A stretch of 64,000 nucleotides of DNA from JAHEJN01 sp963787285. Its GTDB lineage: Bacteria > Actinomycetota > Acidimicrobiia > Acidimicrobiales > JAHEJN01. Positions 17,129 to 26,061 of the stretch are shown here, piece after piece. Numbering within the stretch: the first letter of the stretch is position 1; each line of letters opens with the position of its first letter. The notes below the pieces were generated by a model. That model made no database searches. It saw nothing but the letters and a program-made list of their open reading frames with translations, and was not told the origin of the DNA. The stretch covers positions 1 to 64,000 of the forward strand of contig CAWBCM010000020.1 in assembly GCA_963787285.1 (NCBI GenBank), given 5' to 3'. Position numbers and translations under genes: made by a program.

Positions 17129-17197
17129 GCTCGCTGCTCCTGCGGGAATCGCCCGGCGGCAGTGGAACCGGCTCACCGCTGTGGCAGTATCACCGCG

Positions 17198-18478
17198 GTG
17201 GACCTGGGCGCACACGAGATCGCACGTCTGGTCGGCGGTTCGTGTAGTGGCCCCGACCGTCGGATCGGCCGGATCGAGACCGATCTCGAGCTCTTCGATC
17301 CGGCACGCGATCTGTTCGTTGGTGCGCTCCATCGGGAGGACATGACCGTGCGCGACCGGCTGCCGTCGGTGGCCCGGGCAGGTGGCGCGTACATGACCGA
17401 TGCGCCTCCCGTCGGATCGACCTCGATCGTCGTGCGCGATGCCGTCGGTGCCCTACGTGAGCTCGGTGAGCATCAGCGATCCGAGCTCACGAGCCCGGTC
17501 GTCGCCGCCATCGGCGGGTCTGCGGCTGATCGGCTCGTGCGTCTGAGCGAGGACGGATTCTCCATCGCCCCTGACGCGAGGTGCAGCCGGATGCGGTCGG
17601 ATCTCCGTGCCGCCGCTGCGATCCTGAACGCCGGCCGAATGCAGCAGATCGTGGTGGCCGATACGACCCGCCGGCACCGTGGCCGGACGCGAAATGACAT
17701 CGAGCTCCTGGCGCCTGACGTCATAGTCGTCGCCGGCGGTGGCCCGATGCACTCGTCGACGCTCGGTGGTCCCGATGCCTGGCGTCGCGAGGTACACGAC
17801 GCGATGCTCGCAGCGCCGGGGGCGACCCTTGTCGCTGCGGCTCCCATCGCCGATTCGCTCGGTCTCCACGGCTGCATCCGATACGGGGTCGGCGGCGAGG
17901 TCTTCGTCGACGGCGGGCATGTCGTCGGCGGCGACTGGCACGAGGTGGTCATCGCCACGCCGGATGGTCCGATCGAGCTGTCGGGACCGGTTGCCGTGTT
18001 TGCGATGACCGAGGTCCTTGGTCTGGCCGCACTGGCTCAGGCCCTCGGTGCCGATGCCCGGCGTGTCGTCCGCCACGGCCTGTCGGCTGATTCGGACCTC
18101 GTGTCGTGTAGAACGCTCGCAAGTGGCACGAGCGCGTTCGTCGATTGTCGTGCCGATCAGGCCGGCGAGGTTCTGGTGGCGCTCGAGGCACTCGCAGCCC
18201 TCGACGTCCCTCGCCGCTTCGCGGTGCTCGGCCCCCTCGACGACGGCGTGCCAGCCACCGTCGCCCTCGAATCGAGCGTGGGTGCACACGCGCGCCGGCT
18301 CGGCGTGCCGCTACTCGCCGTCGGCCCCTCGGACTACGGAGCGCCGCAGATGCTCGACCCCGGCGAGCTCGGACGCTTCGTGGCAGCGCTGGGTCCGGGG
18401 TCGGTCGTCTACTGTGCAGGGGTTGGGGTTCAGGACTTCACTCGGCCGATGATCGAGGCGGCGGATGCAACGTCCTGA
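17198..18478 (+). CDS. degenerate MurF-like protein lacking the ATP-binding loop
   Basis: A 426-residue protein that aligns in layout with the MurF-like gene at 14700. The N-domain (LGAHEIARLVGGSCSGPDRRIGRIETD, then LFVGALHREDM) and the C-terminal end (VPLLAVGPSDYGAPQMLDP, GPGSVVYCAGVGVQDFTRPMIEAA) keep Mur-ligase spacing. Where GSxGKTT should be it reads AIGGSAADRLVRL, with no Lys and no Thr, so ATP use is unlikely. The glutamate and histidine positions of the central domain are not evident either. It overlaps the next Mur-like gene by 14 bases, so a pseudoenzyme partner in a ligase complex is a fair guess. Start GTG 17198 removes an upstream stretch inside the divergent promoter. Confidence 0.6.
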   Translation: MDLGAHEIARLVGGSCSGPDRRIGRIETDLELFDPARDLFVGALHREDMTVRDRLPSVARAGGAYMTDAPPVGSTSIVVRDAVGALRELGEHQRSELTSPVVAAIGGSAADRLVRLSEDGFSIAPDARCSRMRSDLRAAAAILNAGRMQQIVVADTTRRHRGRTRNDIELLAPDVIVVAGGGPMHSSTLGGPDAWRREVHDAMLAAPGATLVAAAPIADSLGLHGCIRYGVGGEVFVDGGHVVGGDWHEVVIATPDGPIELSGPVAVFAMTEVLGLAALAQALGADARRVVRHGLSADSDLVSCRTLASGTSAFVDCRADQAGEVLVALEALAALDVPRRFAVLGPLDDGVPATVALESSVGAHARRLGVPLLAVGPSDYGAPQMLDPGELGRFVAALGPGSVVYCAGVGVQDFTRPMIEAADATS

Positions 18479-20021
18479 GCGGTCGGTGTCCCTGCGAGAG
18501 CTCGTCGACCATCTCCTCGAACGGGTCCTGCTCTGGCGTGAACCCGATGACGTGCCCGCGGCGGCCTACTCCGGCATCACCTTCGGCGACGGGGTGGCGC
18601 GTCCGGGAGACCTGCACGTGAATCTCCACGGCCCACGCCAAGCTGCGGCTGCGGTCCACAGAGCCCTCGACGAGGGCGCCGTAGCCTCCCTGTGGCGCAA
18701 CCCGAGCGCCCGACCCCCGGCGCCCGGGGTGGTCTTCGACGTGATCGACGAGAGGCGGGCGCTCTCCGCCGCAGCCGCACTCCTTCACCAGCACCCATCG
18801 CGACGGCTCCGAACGACCGGCGTCACCGGCACGAGCGGGAAGTCCACGACTGCTGCGACCTTGTACTGGATCCTGCGCCGGAGTGGAGTCCCCACCGGTC
18901 TGGTCTCGAGCATCGCCCAGAGCATCGGAACGACCGTGCGTCAGCCCGGCCTCACGACGCCCGACGCACCCGACATGCAGCGGCTGTTGGCCGAGATGGT
19001 CGATTCCGGGCTCGAAGCCGCAGTGATCGAAGCGTCGTCGGAGGGTCTCCGTGACGGACGGGTGGCCGATGTCGACTTCGACATCGGCATCTGCACCACC
19101 TTCGGGCTCGACCACCTCGACGTGCACCCCACCACCGGACAGTACCTGCGCGCCAAACAGGTGCTCTTTCGCGCCCTCGGCGCCGACGGGCTGGCCGTGT
19201 TCAACGCCGACGTGGCCGAGGTGGGGACGATCGTCGCCCGAAGCCCGGCAGCCCGCATCGGCGTCGGCTTCTCGCCCGACGCCGATGCCGTTCTCACCGG
19301 TTCACTCCTCTGTGTCGGAGCGGCAGCGGGCGACATCATCGGCTGCGATCCGGCGACCATCGACGTGGCGACGCGCTTTCCCGGCGCTCACAGCCGGATG
19401 AACTCGGCCATGGCCGCGGTGTCGGCGCTCCGCCATGGCGTCGAACCCCGAGCGATCGAATCGGCACTTGCATCGTTTCCGGGTGTGCCCCGGCGACTCC
19501 AGCTGGTCTACGCGGGTCGGTACACGCTGGTCGACGATCGACCCAACCCCCACAGCATGGAGACCACGGTCGTTCCGGTGCTCCGTCCGCTGCGAGACCG
19601 CTCGACCCGATTCGTCGCGTGCTGGGCGCCGCGAGGCAGTCGGGGCGCCGATCTCAACCGGGCCCAGGCGACGGTGTACGCCGACACGCTCGATCGGCTC
19701 GCCGTCGACATCGTGCACCTGAGCCGAAGCGCCGATGTCGTCGGTGACGCCGACGCGCTTTCCGACGAGGAGCTCGGTGTCGTGATCGAGGAGCTTCGAG
19801 ACGCCGCGATCTCGCCACAGGTACATCACACCCTCGACGCAGCGATAACCGCAGTGGTCGACGATCTCCGCGATGGCGATCTGATCGTCCTGCTCGGCGC
19901 GCAGGGCATGGATGACGGCGCCCGCCTCTTCGCAGACCGAGTGGCGAGCCACGAACGCCTTTCGGCCACCGCGAGCGAGTTCGGTACCATCTGGACGCGG
20001 CAGGGCTGGCGAGAGGTGTGA
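18465..20021 (+). CDS. MurE-like amide ligase (non-canonical)
   Basis: A 518-residue Mur ligase most like MurE. The N-domain has SGITFGDGVARPGDLHVNL, then the P-loop TGVTGTSGKSTTAATLYWIL (about 122-141), TTPDAPDMQRLLAEMVDSGLEA, VIEASSEGLRDGRV and ICTTFGLDHLDVHPTTGQYLRAK, all close to MurE. The C-domain deviates. MurE normally has VDYAHTPD and a DNPR substrate motif; here the equivalents read LVDDRPNPHSMETT and LSRSADVVGD. The acceptor amino acid is therefore probably neither meso-diaminopimelate nor lysine. ATG 18465 overlaps the degenerate MurF-like gene, and the stop overlaps a possible start of the glycosyltransferase. Confidence 0.75.
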   Translation: MQRPERSVSLRELVDHLLERVLLWREPDDVPAAAYSGITFGDGVARPGDLHVNLHGPRQAAAAVHRALDEGAVASLWRNPSARPPAPGVVFDVIDERRALSAAAALLHQHPSRRLRTTGVTGTSGKSTTAATLYWILRRSGVPTGLVSSIAQSIGTTVRQPGLTTPDAPDMQRLLAEMVDSGLEAAVIEASSEGLRDGRVADVDFDIGICTTFGLDHLDVHPTTGQYLRAKQVLFRALGADGLAVFNADVAEVGTIVARSPAARIGVGFSPDADAVLTGSLLCVGAAAGDIIGCDPATIDVATRFPGAHSRMNSAMAAVSALRHGVEPRAIESALASFPGVPRRLQLVYAGRYTLVDDRPNPHSMETTVVPVLRPLRDRSTRFVACWAPRGSRGADLNRAQATVYADTLDRLAVDIVHLSRSADVVGDADALSDEELGVVIEELRDAAISPQVHHTLDAAITAVVDDLRDGDLIVLLGAQGMDDGARLFADRVASHERLSATASEFGTIWTRQGWREV

Positions 20022-20032
20022 TCGGGCGAGGC

Positions 20033-21319
20033 ATGCGGATTCTGTTGACGAATCGCCGAATGGTCGAGGGGGCCGGCTCCGGGTTGTACGTCCGCGACGT
20101 GGCCATCGAGCTCCTCCGGTGTGGGCACACGCCGATCGTCTACTGCTTCGAGCAGGGCGATCTGTCTCGGCAACTGATGGATCGCACTATTCCGGTCACC
20201 GACGACCTTGCGGCCATCGGTGATCCGCCCGACGTGATCCATGGTCAGCATCACCTTCCCACCATGGCGGCCCTGCAGTGGTTCTCCGACACGCCCGTTG
20301 TGGGCGTGAGTCACGGCTGGCGGCCCTGGGACGAACAACCCGTCGTCCATCCGAACGTCTGCCGCTACGTGGCCGTCGACGAGGCAGTGCGGGACCGACT
20401 CCGATTCCAGCATGGGATACCGAGTGACTCCATCGAAATCGTCTCGAACTTCGTCGACCTCGAAAGATTCGAACGGTGCGCCGAGCTCGCCGATCCACCG
20501 TCCCGCTTGCTCGTCTTCTCCAACTATGTGAGTCCGCGCAGCCCGTATCACGCTGCGGCCGAGGAGGCGGCCGAGATCCTCGGCATGTCGCTCGAGGTTG
20601 TCGGCGCCGGCATGGGCACGTCGACCGATCGCCCCGAGGAGGTACTGGGTCGCCACGACGTCGTCATGGCCCAAGGCCGGTCGGCCATCGAGGCAATGGC
20701 CTGCGGCGCGTCGGTGATGATCGGCAGCAGCCGTGCTTTCGGTCCCCTGGTGGCCACCTCGAACTTCGATCACCTCCGTCGCCTGAACTTCGGCATCCGC
20801 ACCCAGACGCTCCCTGCGACCGCTTCGACCATTGTCGATCAGCTCGGAAACTACGACCCCGTCGATGCCGCCCGCGTGACCGACCGGGTGCGATCGGAGG
20901 CCGGTGCTCACGACGCGGTGCAACGACTGCTCGCGATCTACGCACGGGCTGTCGCGTCGTTCGAAGGGGATCCGTCGCGGGTCACCGACGCCACACGCGC
21001 AACCGGCACGTTCGTGCACGATGTCGGCTCGTTCGTCGTCGAGACGATGCGTGAGGTCGAACGACTTCGCCTTCCGGCCAGTCAGGTTCCCGGCCTCATT
21101 CGGGCCCGCGACCATCTCTCGTCGCAGCTCGCGGCGTTGCGCTCGGCCCACGACGATCTCCTGCAGGCCAACCGGGCCCTCGAGCTGCGCATCGTGGCGG
21201 AGGCCGAAGCGCCGGAAGCCATCGATCCGGCCCCGACGGGGATCAGTCGTGCGCAAAGCGTTCTGCGGCGGGCTCGAAACGCGACTTCGCGTCGGTTCTC
21301 GACCCGGCGCCGATCGTGA
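20033..21319 (+). CDS. GT-B-fold glycosyltransferase-like protein
   Basis: A protein of 428 residues from ATG 20033; a GTG at 20018, coupled to the previous stop, would add five residues. The N-terminal MRILLTNRRMVEGAGSGLYVRDVAIEL is a GT4-like opening with the Gly-rich donor-side loop. DVIHGQHHLP, VVGVSHGW, IEIVSNFVDLERF and AQGRSAIEAMACGASVMIG follow the GT-B order, the last being the usual acidic motif region. The final about 80 residues form a helical tail (ARDHLSSQLAALRSAHDDLLQANRALELRI), a probable coiled coil, then a basic end. The sugar and acceptor are unknown. Its place between the MurE-like ligase and a WbsX-like gene suggests decoration of the product of that block. Confidence 0.65.
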   Translation: MRILLTNRRMVEGAGSGLYVRDVAIELLRCGHTPIVYCFEQGDLSRQLMDRTIPVTDDLAAIGDPPDVIHGQHHLPTMAALQWFSDTPVVGVSHGWRPWDEQPVVHPNVCRYVAVDEAVRDRLRFQHGIPSDSIEIVSNFVDLERFERCAELADPPSRLLVFSNYVSPRSPYHAAAEEAAEILGMSLEVVGAGMGTSTDRPEEVLGRHDVVMAQGRSAIEAMACGASVMIGSSRAFGPLVATSNFDHLRRLNFGIRTQTLPATASTIVDQLGNYDPVDAARVTDRVRSEAGAHDAVQRLLAIYARAVASFEGDPSRVTDATRATGTFVHDVGSFVVETMREVERLRLPASQVPGLIRARDHLSSQLAALRSAHDDLLQANRALELRIVAEAEAPEAIDPAPTGISRAQSVLRRARNATSRRFSTRRRS

Positions 21320-22932
21320 ACACCCGCAGACTCCCCGGCATCGATCCCGAGATCGTGGCCTTCTACTATCCCCAGTTCCATCGAACCGAGCTCAACGACC
21401 ATCTGTACGGCGTCGGCTACACCGAGTGGGACAACGTGCAGCGCGCCCGACCCCTGTTCGATGGCCACGATCAGCCACGTCAGCCGGCGGCGCTCGGGTA
21501 CTACGACCTCGAGGACTCCGCCGTGTACGACCGGCAGGTCGCCATGGCGAGGGCCGCCGGCATCAGCGGATTCTGCCTCTACCACTACTGGTTCGGGGGC
21601 GAGCGGCGCGCACTGCAGACCCCCCTCCGCCATGCGCTCACCAGCACCACCCGATTCCCGTTCTGCCTGATGTGGGCCAACCACGACTGGACCCTTGCCT
21701 GGCGCGGTAGGCCTCACGAGGTGACCGTGGAGATGACCTACGGCGACAACACCGCAGCGGAGTACATCGCCGACGTCGCCGTGTACCTGCGAGACCCTCG
21801 CTACCTGCGCGTCGACGGTGCTGCGCTGCTGCTGGTCTACGACGTCGAGGGACCGGCCGATCTCGACGATTTCGTCGATGCGCTGCGGCGAGCCGCCAGA
21901 GCGAACGGCATAGGGGAGCTGTTCGTCTGCGGCGTCCAGCGGCGGCACAACGCGCCGGCGCTCCGATCGGACTCCCTCGACGCACTGTGTGAGTTCCCCC
22001 CGCACGGGTTCTACGGCGACGAATACCGCTCGCCGGTGGTACCGCGCGGCACGGCGAGTGGCTTTCGCGGCCGGCTGTACGACTACCGGTCGATGGTGGC
22101 CGGCTCCCTCACGGGACGAAATCGGATTCCCGGCCTCGACTACATCGGCGCCGCCACGCCCGATTGGGACAACACCGGCCGACGGCTGGAGAACCTCGAC
22201 CCGACCGTCTTCCGGCACTCGTCACCGCTCGCGTTCGGACTCTGGCTCCAGGGTCTGCTGTCACAGGCGGCCAACGACGACGCGACGCTGCCGTTGGTCT
22301 TCGTGAATGCCTGGAACGAGTGGGGAGAAGGCGCCTATCTCGAACCCGATCGGACGCATGGTGGCGACCGTCTCGGTGCGGTTTCGCAGGCTCTCGCCGA
22401 CTGGCCGACGGCTGCATCCCCCCTGGACCTCGCACGGCGCGTCCTCGACGAACGCGCCGGTGAGCTCGTCCGCTTCGGCGCTCTGCCCACCCGACGTCTC
22501 GAGGTGCAGCCTGGTCGGTCGAGACCCGCCCGGCTCTCGGCCAGGCGCGGCACGTTGTGGATCGAAGCCTTCGGGTCGTTCACGGCGCCGATGAACGGCG
22601 AGGTCCGTCTCGTCCGGGAGATCGTGCTCCTGCGGGGGTTCGCCGCCGATCCCCAGATCGACGGCTCGACGGCTCGGAGCCACGCCGGTCATCGGCTGGT
22701 TCTCCGCGGCGCCGATGCCGACTACACCTGCGACGTGCCGGCGATCGCACGACCCGATGTCCTCGAAACGCACGGAGACTGGCTCGACGCGGGGAATGTG
22801 GCCCGGGCGGGTTTCGAGGCCTGGCTCGACCTCGGTCCGGTGACACCGGGTCGGTATCGGCTCGCCGTCGAGATCGCCGAGCACGATGACGTGTTGTTCG
22901 AATGGGAAGTGGCCGTGACTGTCGCCGACTGA
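21316..22932 (+). CDS. WbsX/GH99-like domain protein
   Basis: A 538-residue protein opening with VAFYYPQFHRTELNDHLYGVGYTEWDNVQRARP, the signature of the WbsX (GH99-like) family found in O-antigen and surface-polysaccharide clusters. Further family blocks are ISGFCLYHYWFGGERRALQTP, MWANHDWTLAWRG, LLVYDVEGP and the acidic site VNAWNEWGEGAYLEPDRTHG (about 332-351). After about residue 390 a beta-rich region without match follows. GTG 21316 overlaps the glycosyltransferase stop. WbsX proteins are thought to process or transfer glycans; here it likely acts on the same surface product as the preceding genes. Neither donor nor linkage can be stated. Confidence 0.75.
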   Translation: MNTRRLPGIDPEIVAFYYPQFHRTELNDHLYGVGYTEWDNVQRARPLFDGHDQPRQPAALGYYDLEDSAVYDRQVAMARAAGISGFCLYHYWFGGERRALQTPLRHALTSTTRFPFCLMWANHDWTLAWRGRPHEVTVEMTYGDNTAAEYIADVAVYLRDPRYLRVDGAALLLVYDVEGPADLDDFVDALRRAARANGIGELFVCGVQRRHNAPALRSDSLDALCEFPPHGFYGDEYRSPVVPRGTASGFRGRLYDYRSMVAGSLTGRNRIPGLDYIGAATPDWDNTGRRLENLDPTVFRHSSPLAFGLWLQGLLSQAANDDATLPLVFVNAWNEWGEGAYLEPDRTHGGDRLGAVSQALADWPTAASPLDLARRVLDERAGELVRFGALPTRRLEVQPGRSRPARLSARRGTLWIEAFGSFTAPMNGEVRLVREIVLLRGFAADPQIDGSTARSHAGHRLVLRGADADYTCDVPAIARPDVLETHGDWLDAGNVARAGFEAWLDLGPVTPGRYRLAVEIAEHDDVLFEWEVAVTVAD

Positions 22933-22985
22933 GATCGGTCCGAGGCAGGCGGGCGAATTCCGCCAGTCTCGTGAGTGGTCGCCGG

Positions 22986-22991
22986 TAACCT
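22986..22991 (+). promoter_or_regulatory. leaderless -10 for thrS
   Basis: TAACCT ends 6 bases before ATG 22998, in the 65-bp gap after the WbsX-like gene. Confidence 0.5.
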
Positions 22992-22997
22992 TCCGCC

Positions 22998-24960
22998 ATG
23001 GCCGAGATCACACTGAAGCTCCCCGACGGTTCTGCGCGCACGTTGCCCGCGGGATCCACCGGAGCCGACCTGGCTGCGGCCATCGGTCCCGGTCTGGCCA
23101 AGGCCGCCGTGATCGTCGAGGTGAACGGTGAGGAACGCGACCTCGACGCGCCGCTCGACGACGGTGCCGAGGTGAGCATCGTGGTCGCGGAGTCGCCGCA
23201 GGGCCTGCACACCATTCGGCACTCCACCGCCCACGTGATGGCCCAGGCCATCCAGGCGCTGTGGCCCGGCACCCAGCTGGCCATCGGGCCGCCCATCGAG
23301 CACGGTTTCTACTACGACGTCGAGCTCCCCGACGGCCAGACGCTCCACGCCGACGACCTCGAGATCATCGAGGCGAAGATGCGCGACATCGTCGCCGCCG
23401 ATCAGCCGTTCGAGCGCCACGAGCTGAGCATCGACGAGGGCTCTGGCCAAGTTCGCCGACCACACGTACAAGCGCGAGATCATCGAGCGGGTGGCCGAGG
23501 GAGAGCTCGCAGGCGAGGATGCCGGCGAGGTGGGCGACGGCATCATCAGCTACTACGCGAACTCCGACGACTTCCTCGACATGTGTGCCGGACCTCACGT
23601 TCCGAGCACCGGTCGACTCGAGCACTTCAAGCTCCAGAAAGTGGCCGGCGCCTACTGGCGAGGCGATGTGACCCGTCCGATGCTCCAGCGGGTGTACGGC
23701 ACCGCGTGGGCAACTCGGAAACAGCTGGCTCAGCACCTCGCCATGCTCGTCGAGGCCGAGAAGCGCGACCATCGCCGGTTGGCCGCCGAGCTCGATCTCG
23801 TCTCGTGGCCCGAGGAGCTCGGCCCGGGGCTGGCGGTCTGGCACCCCAAGGGAGCCAACGTCCGCCGGATCATGGAGGACTACAGCCGCGAGCGGCACGA
23901 GCAGGGCGGCTACGAATTCGTCTACAGCCCCCACATCGCCAAGTCGGTTCTCTGGGAGACCAGCGGTCATCTCGACTTCTATGCCGACTCCATGTATCCG
24001 CCCATGGAGATGGACGGTGCGTCGTACTACCCGAAGCCGATGAACTGCCCGTTCCACGTGATGATCTTCCGGGCCCAGCAGCGCTCGTACCGCGAGCTTC
24101 CGATCCGAATGTTCGAGCTGGGCACGGTGTACCGCTACGAGCTCTCGGGTGCAGTTCACGGGCTCATGCGCAGTCGAGGGTTCACCGTCGACGACGCGCA
24201 CATCTTCTGCACACGAGAAGACGTCCAGGCCGAGCTGGCGTCGCTGCTCGAGTTCGTGCTGTCGGTTCTCCGGGCGTTTGGTTTCGACCAGATCCAAGCC
24301 AAGTTGTCCACCCGGCCGCCCGAGAAGTCGGTGGGCGACGACGACATCTGGGAGGCGGCCACCGCGGGGCTGCAGGCGGCCCTCGAAACGGCGGAGCTCG
24401 ACTACGTGGTCGATGAGGGCGGCGGGGCCTTCTACGGACCGAAGATCGACGTCGACGTCACCGATGCAATCGGGCGGGCATGGCAACTGAGCACCATCCA
24501 GGTCGACTTCAACCTGCCCGAACGGTTCGGCCTCGAGTACGTCGCCTCCGATGGCGCGCGCAAGCAGCCGGTCATGATCCACCGAGCCCTCATGGGTTCG
24601 ATCGAACGGTTCTTCGGCGTGCTCGTCGAGCACTACGCAGGCGCCTTCCCCTCGTGGCTGGCCCCGGTTCAGGCTCGCGTGCTGGCCGTCGCATCCGATC
24701 ACGAGGACTACGCCGGGAAGCTGGTCGCCGACCTGAAGGCCGCCGGCTTCCGCGTCGACCACGTGGCGGCCGACGATCCACTGGGCAAGCGCATACGCAA
24801 CGCCAAGGTCGAGAAGCTGCCCTACGTCCTGGTCGTCGGCGACGACGATGTCGCGAACGGCACCGTCGGGGTGAACCCCCGCGGCGGCGAAGTCGAGCGC
24901 GATGTCGTCGTCTCGGCGTTCGTCGAGCGGCTGGCGGCCGAGGTCGCCGACCACCGCTGA
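22998..24960 (+). CDS. thrS: threonyl-tRNA synthetase (single-base frameshift at 23438-23440)
   Basis: ThrRS charges tRNA-Thr. The first frame gives the TGS domain (ITLKLPDGSARTLPAGSTGADL) and editing domain start HSTAHVMAQAIQALWPGTQLAIGPP. After LSIDEG the frame must move one base to continue ALAKFADHTYKREIIERVAEGE. Removing one G from GGG 23438-23440 restores this family-typical sequence precisely, so an inserted base is likely. The rest holds motif 2 (ELPIRMFELGTVYRYE), zinc ligands (MNCPFH, DAHIFC), QVDFNLPERF, motif 3 (PVMIHRALMGSIERF) and the anticodon domain. Total length about 653 residues is normal. It opens the segment syntenic with the mycobacterial PIM locus. Confidence 0.93.
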
Positions 24961-25466
24961 TGCCACTCGATCGCCTGTGGGCGGGCTGGCGCAACGAGTA
25001 CGTGACCGAAACGGCCCGGGTGGCTCCGCCCGATTCCGACCAGACCCTGTTCGAGACGATCCTCGCCAGCGGCCTGCCCGATTCGGCGACCCACGTGGTG
25101 TGGCGGGGGCCCACCTGCTTCGCCATCCTCAACCGCTACCCGTACACGTCGGGCCACCTGTTGATCCTGCCCAATCGAGGCGTCCCCGATCTCGACGACC
25201 TCGATGCCGACGAGTTCGCCGAGCTGTGGGAGACCGTGCGCGCCGCCGCCGCCGCCATTCGGGCCGCCTATTCGCCCGACGGGCTGAACATCGGGGTGAA
25301 CATCGGGAGGGGCGCCGGCGCCGGCGTTCCCGATCATCTGCACGTGCATGTCGTGCCCCGGTGGGCCGGTGACACGAACTTCACCACGTCGGTGGCCGAG
25401 ACCCGGGTGATGCCCGAATCGCTCGATGTCAGCTTCGAGCGCATCACGTCGGCATGGCCCTCCTAG
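24960..25466 (+). CDS. HIT-family protein, probable AP4A phosphorylase
   Basis: A 168-residue HIT hydrolase. The histidine triad HLHVHVVPRW (about 130-139) is intact, as are CFAILNRYPYTSGHLLILPN and GLNIGVNIGRGAGAGVPDH upstream. The ATG overlaps the thrS stop by one base. In M. tuberculosis the homologous neighbour of thrS is a diadenosine tetraphosphate phosphorylase, and aminoacyl-tRNA synthetases make AP4A as a by-product, so the coupling makes sense. Some HIT proteins hydrolyse other nucleotide adducts; the exact substrate is inferred. Confidence 0.85.
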   Translation: MPLDRLWAGWRNEYVTETARVAPPDSDQTLFETILASGLPDSATHVVWRGPTCFAILNRYPYTSGHLLILPNRGVPDLDDLDADEFAELWETVRAAAAAIRAAYSPDGLNIGVNIGRGAGAGVPDHLHVHVVPRWAGDTNFTTSVAETRVMPESLDVSFERITSAWPS

Positions 25467-25469
25467 CCT
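25464..25469 (+). promoter_or_regulatory. leaderless -10 for the membrane protein gene at 25477
   Basis: TAGCCT spans the stop codon of the HIT gene and ends 7 bases before GTG 25477. Confidence 0.4.
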
Positions 25470-25476
25470 TGGGGTC

Positions 25477-25977
25477 GTGACCGACGACACCGAGATCGAG
25501 CCCGTCGACGAGCTCCCGGCCGATCTCGATCTCACCACCCTCGAGCTGCCCTACCTCTTCCCGAACAACAACCGGCGCCGACTCGTCGGCGTGCTGTACG
25601 TGGCCGTTGCCGCCGTGTTCGTGCTCGTCTGGTTCGTCGCCGCCGACAGCCCTCGTGTGAACGCCGGCTTCCTCGTCGGTGGAATCGGCGTGGCGCTCCT
25701 CGGGCTGTACAGCTTCGTCACCGGGCACGATCTCGATGTCGACGAGCTCGACGCGCTGGCCATCGCCGCCAAGGAGGTCGGCTTTCCCGTCGGCCACGCC
25801 TCGGCCCAGCTCGCCTGGCGAGGATGGGCGAGTCGGCCCACGTGGCGCATCCTCGCCTACAGCCACGAACCACAGCCGGCGAAACGGGCACTCGTGCTCG
25901 TCGACGGCGTCACCGGCGAGCTGGTCGACAGCATCGTCGAGGACAACCCCGAGGACTGGTCGCAGTACCAGAGCTAG
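25477..25977 (+). CDS. conserved small membrane protein, unknown function
   Basis: A 166-residue protein with an acidic N-terminus, a proline/leucine linker (LELPYLFPNNNRRR) and two membrane helices (VGVLYVAVAAVFVLVWFVAA and FLVGGIGVALLGLYSFVTG), then a soluble C-domain (VGFPVGHASAQLAWRGWASRPTWRILAYS ... GELVDSIVEDNPEDW). I do not recognise an enzyme family. It sits between the HIT gene and pgsA, as a small membrane gene often does in actinobacterial PIM loci. GTG 25477 is chosen on the leaderless -10; a longer frame exists but overlaps the HIT gene. Confidence 0.7.
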   Translation: MTDDTEIEPVDELPADLDLTTLELPYLFPNNNRRRLVGVLYVAVAAVFVLVWFVAADSPRVNAGFLVGGIGVALLGLYSFVTGHDLDVDELDALAIAAKEVGFPVGHASAQLAWRGWASRPTWRILAYSHEPQPAKRALVLVDGVTGELVDSIVEDNPEDWSQYQS

Positions 25978-26016
25978 CCGGCGCCGCCCAGACGCAGCGA
26001 CCCGCCCCGTCACTGC

Positions 26017-26022
26017 TACCGT
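26017..26022 (+). promoter_or_regulatory. candidate -10 for pgsA
   Basis: TACCGT about 40 bases before ATG 26062. Unlike the leaderless cases, the leader then carries a strong ribosome site, GGAGGAAG. Confidence 0.35.
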
Positions 26023-26061
26023 CGACACGAGGACCTCGGGTCCGGTAGGAGGAAGTGCACG

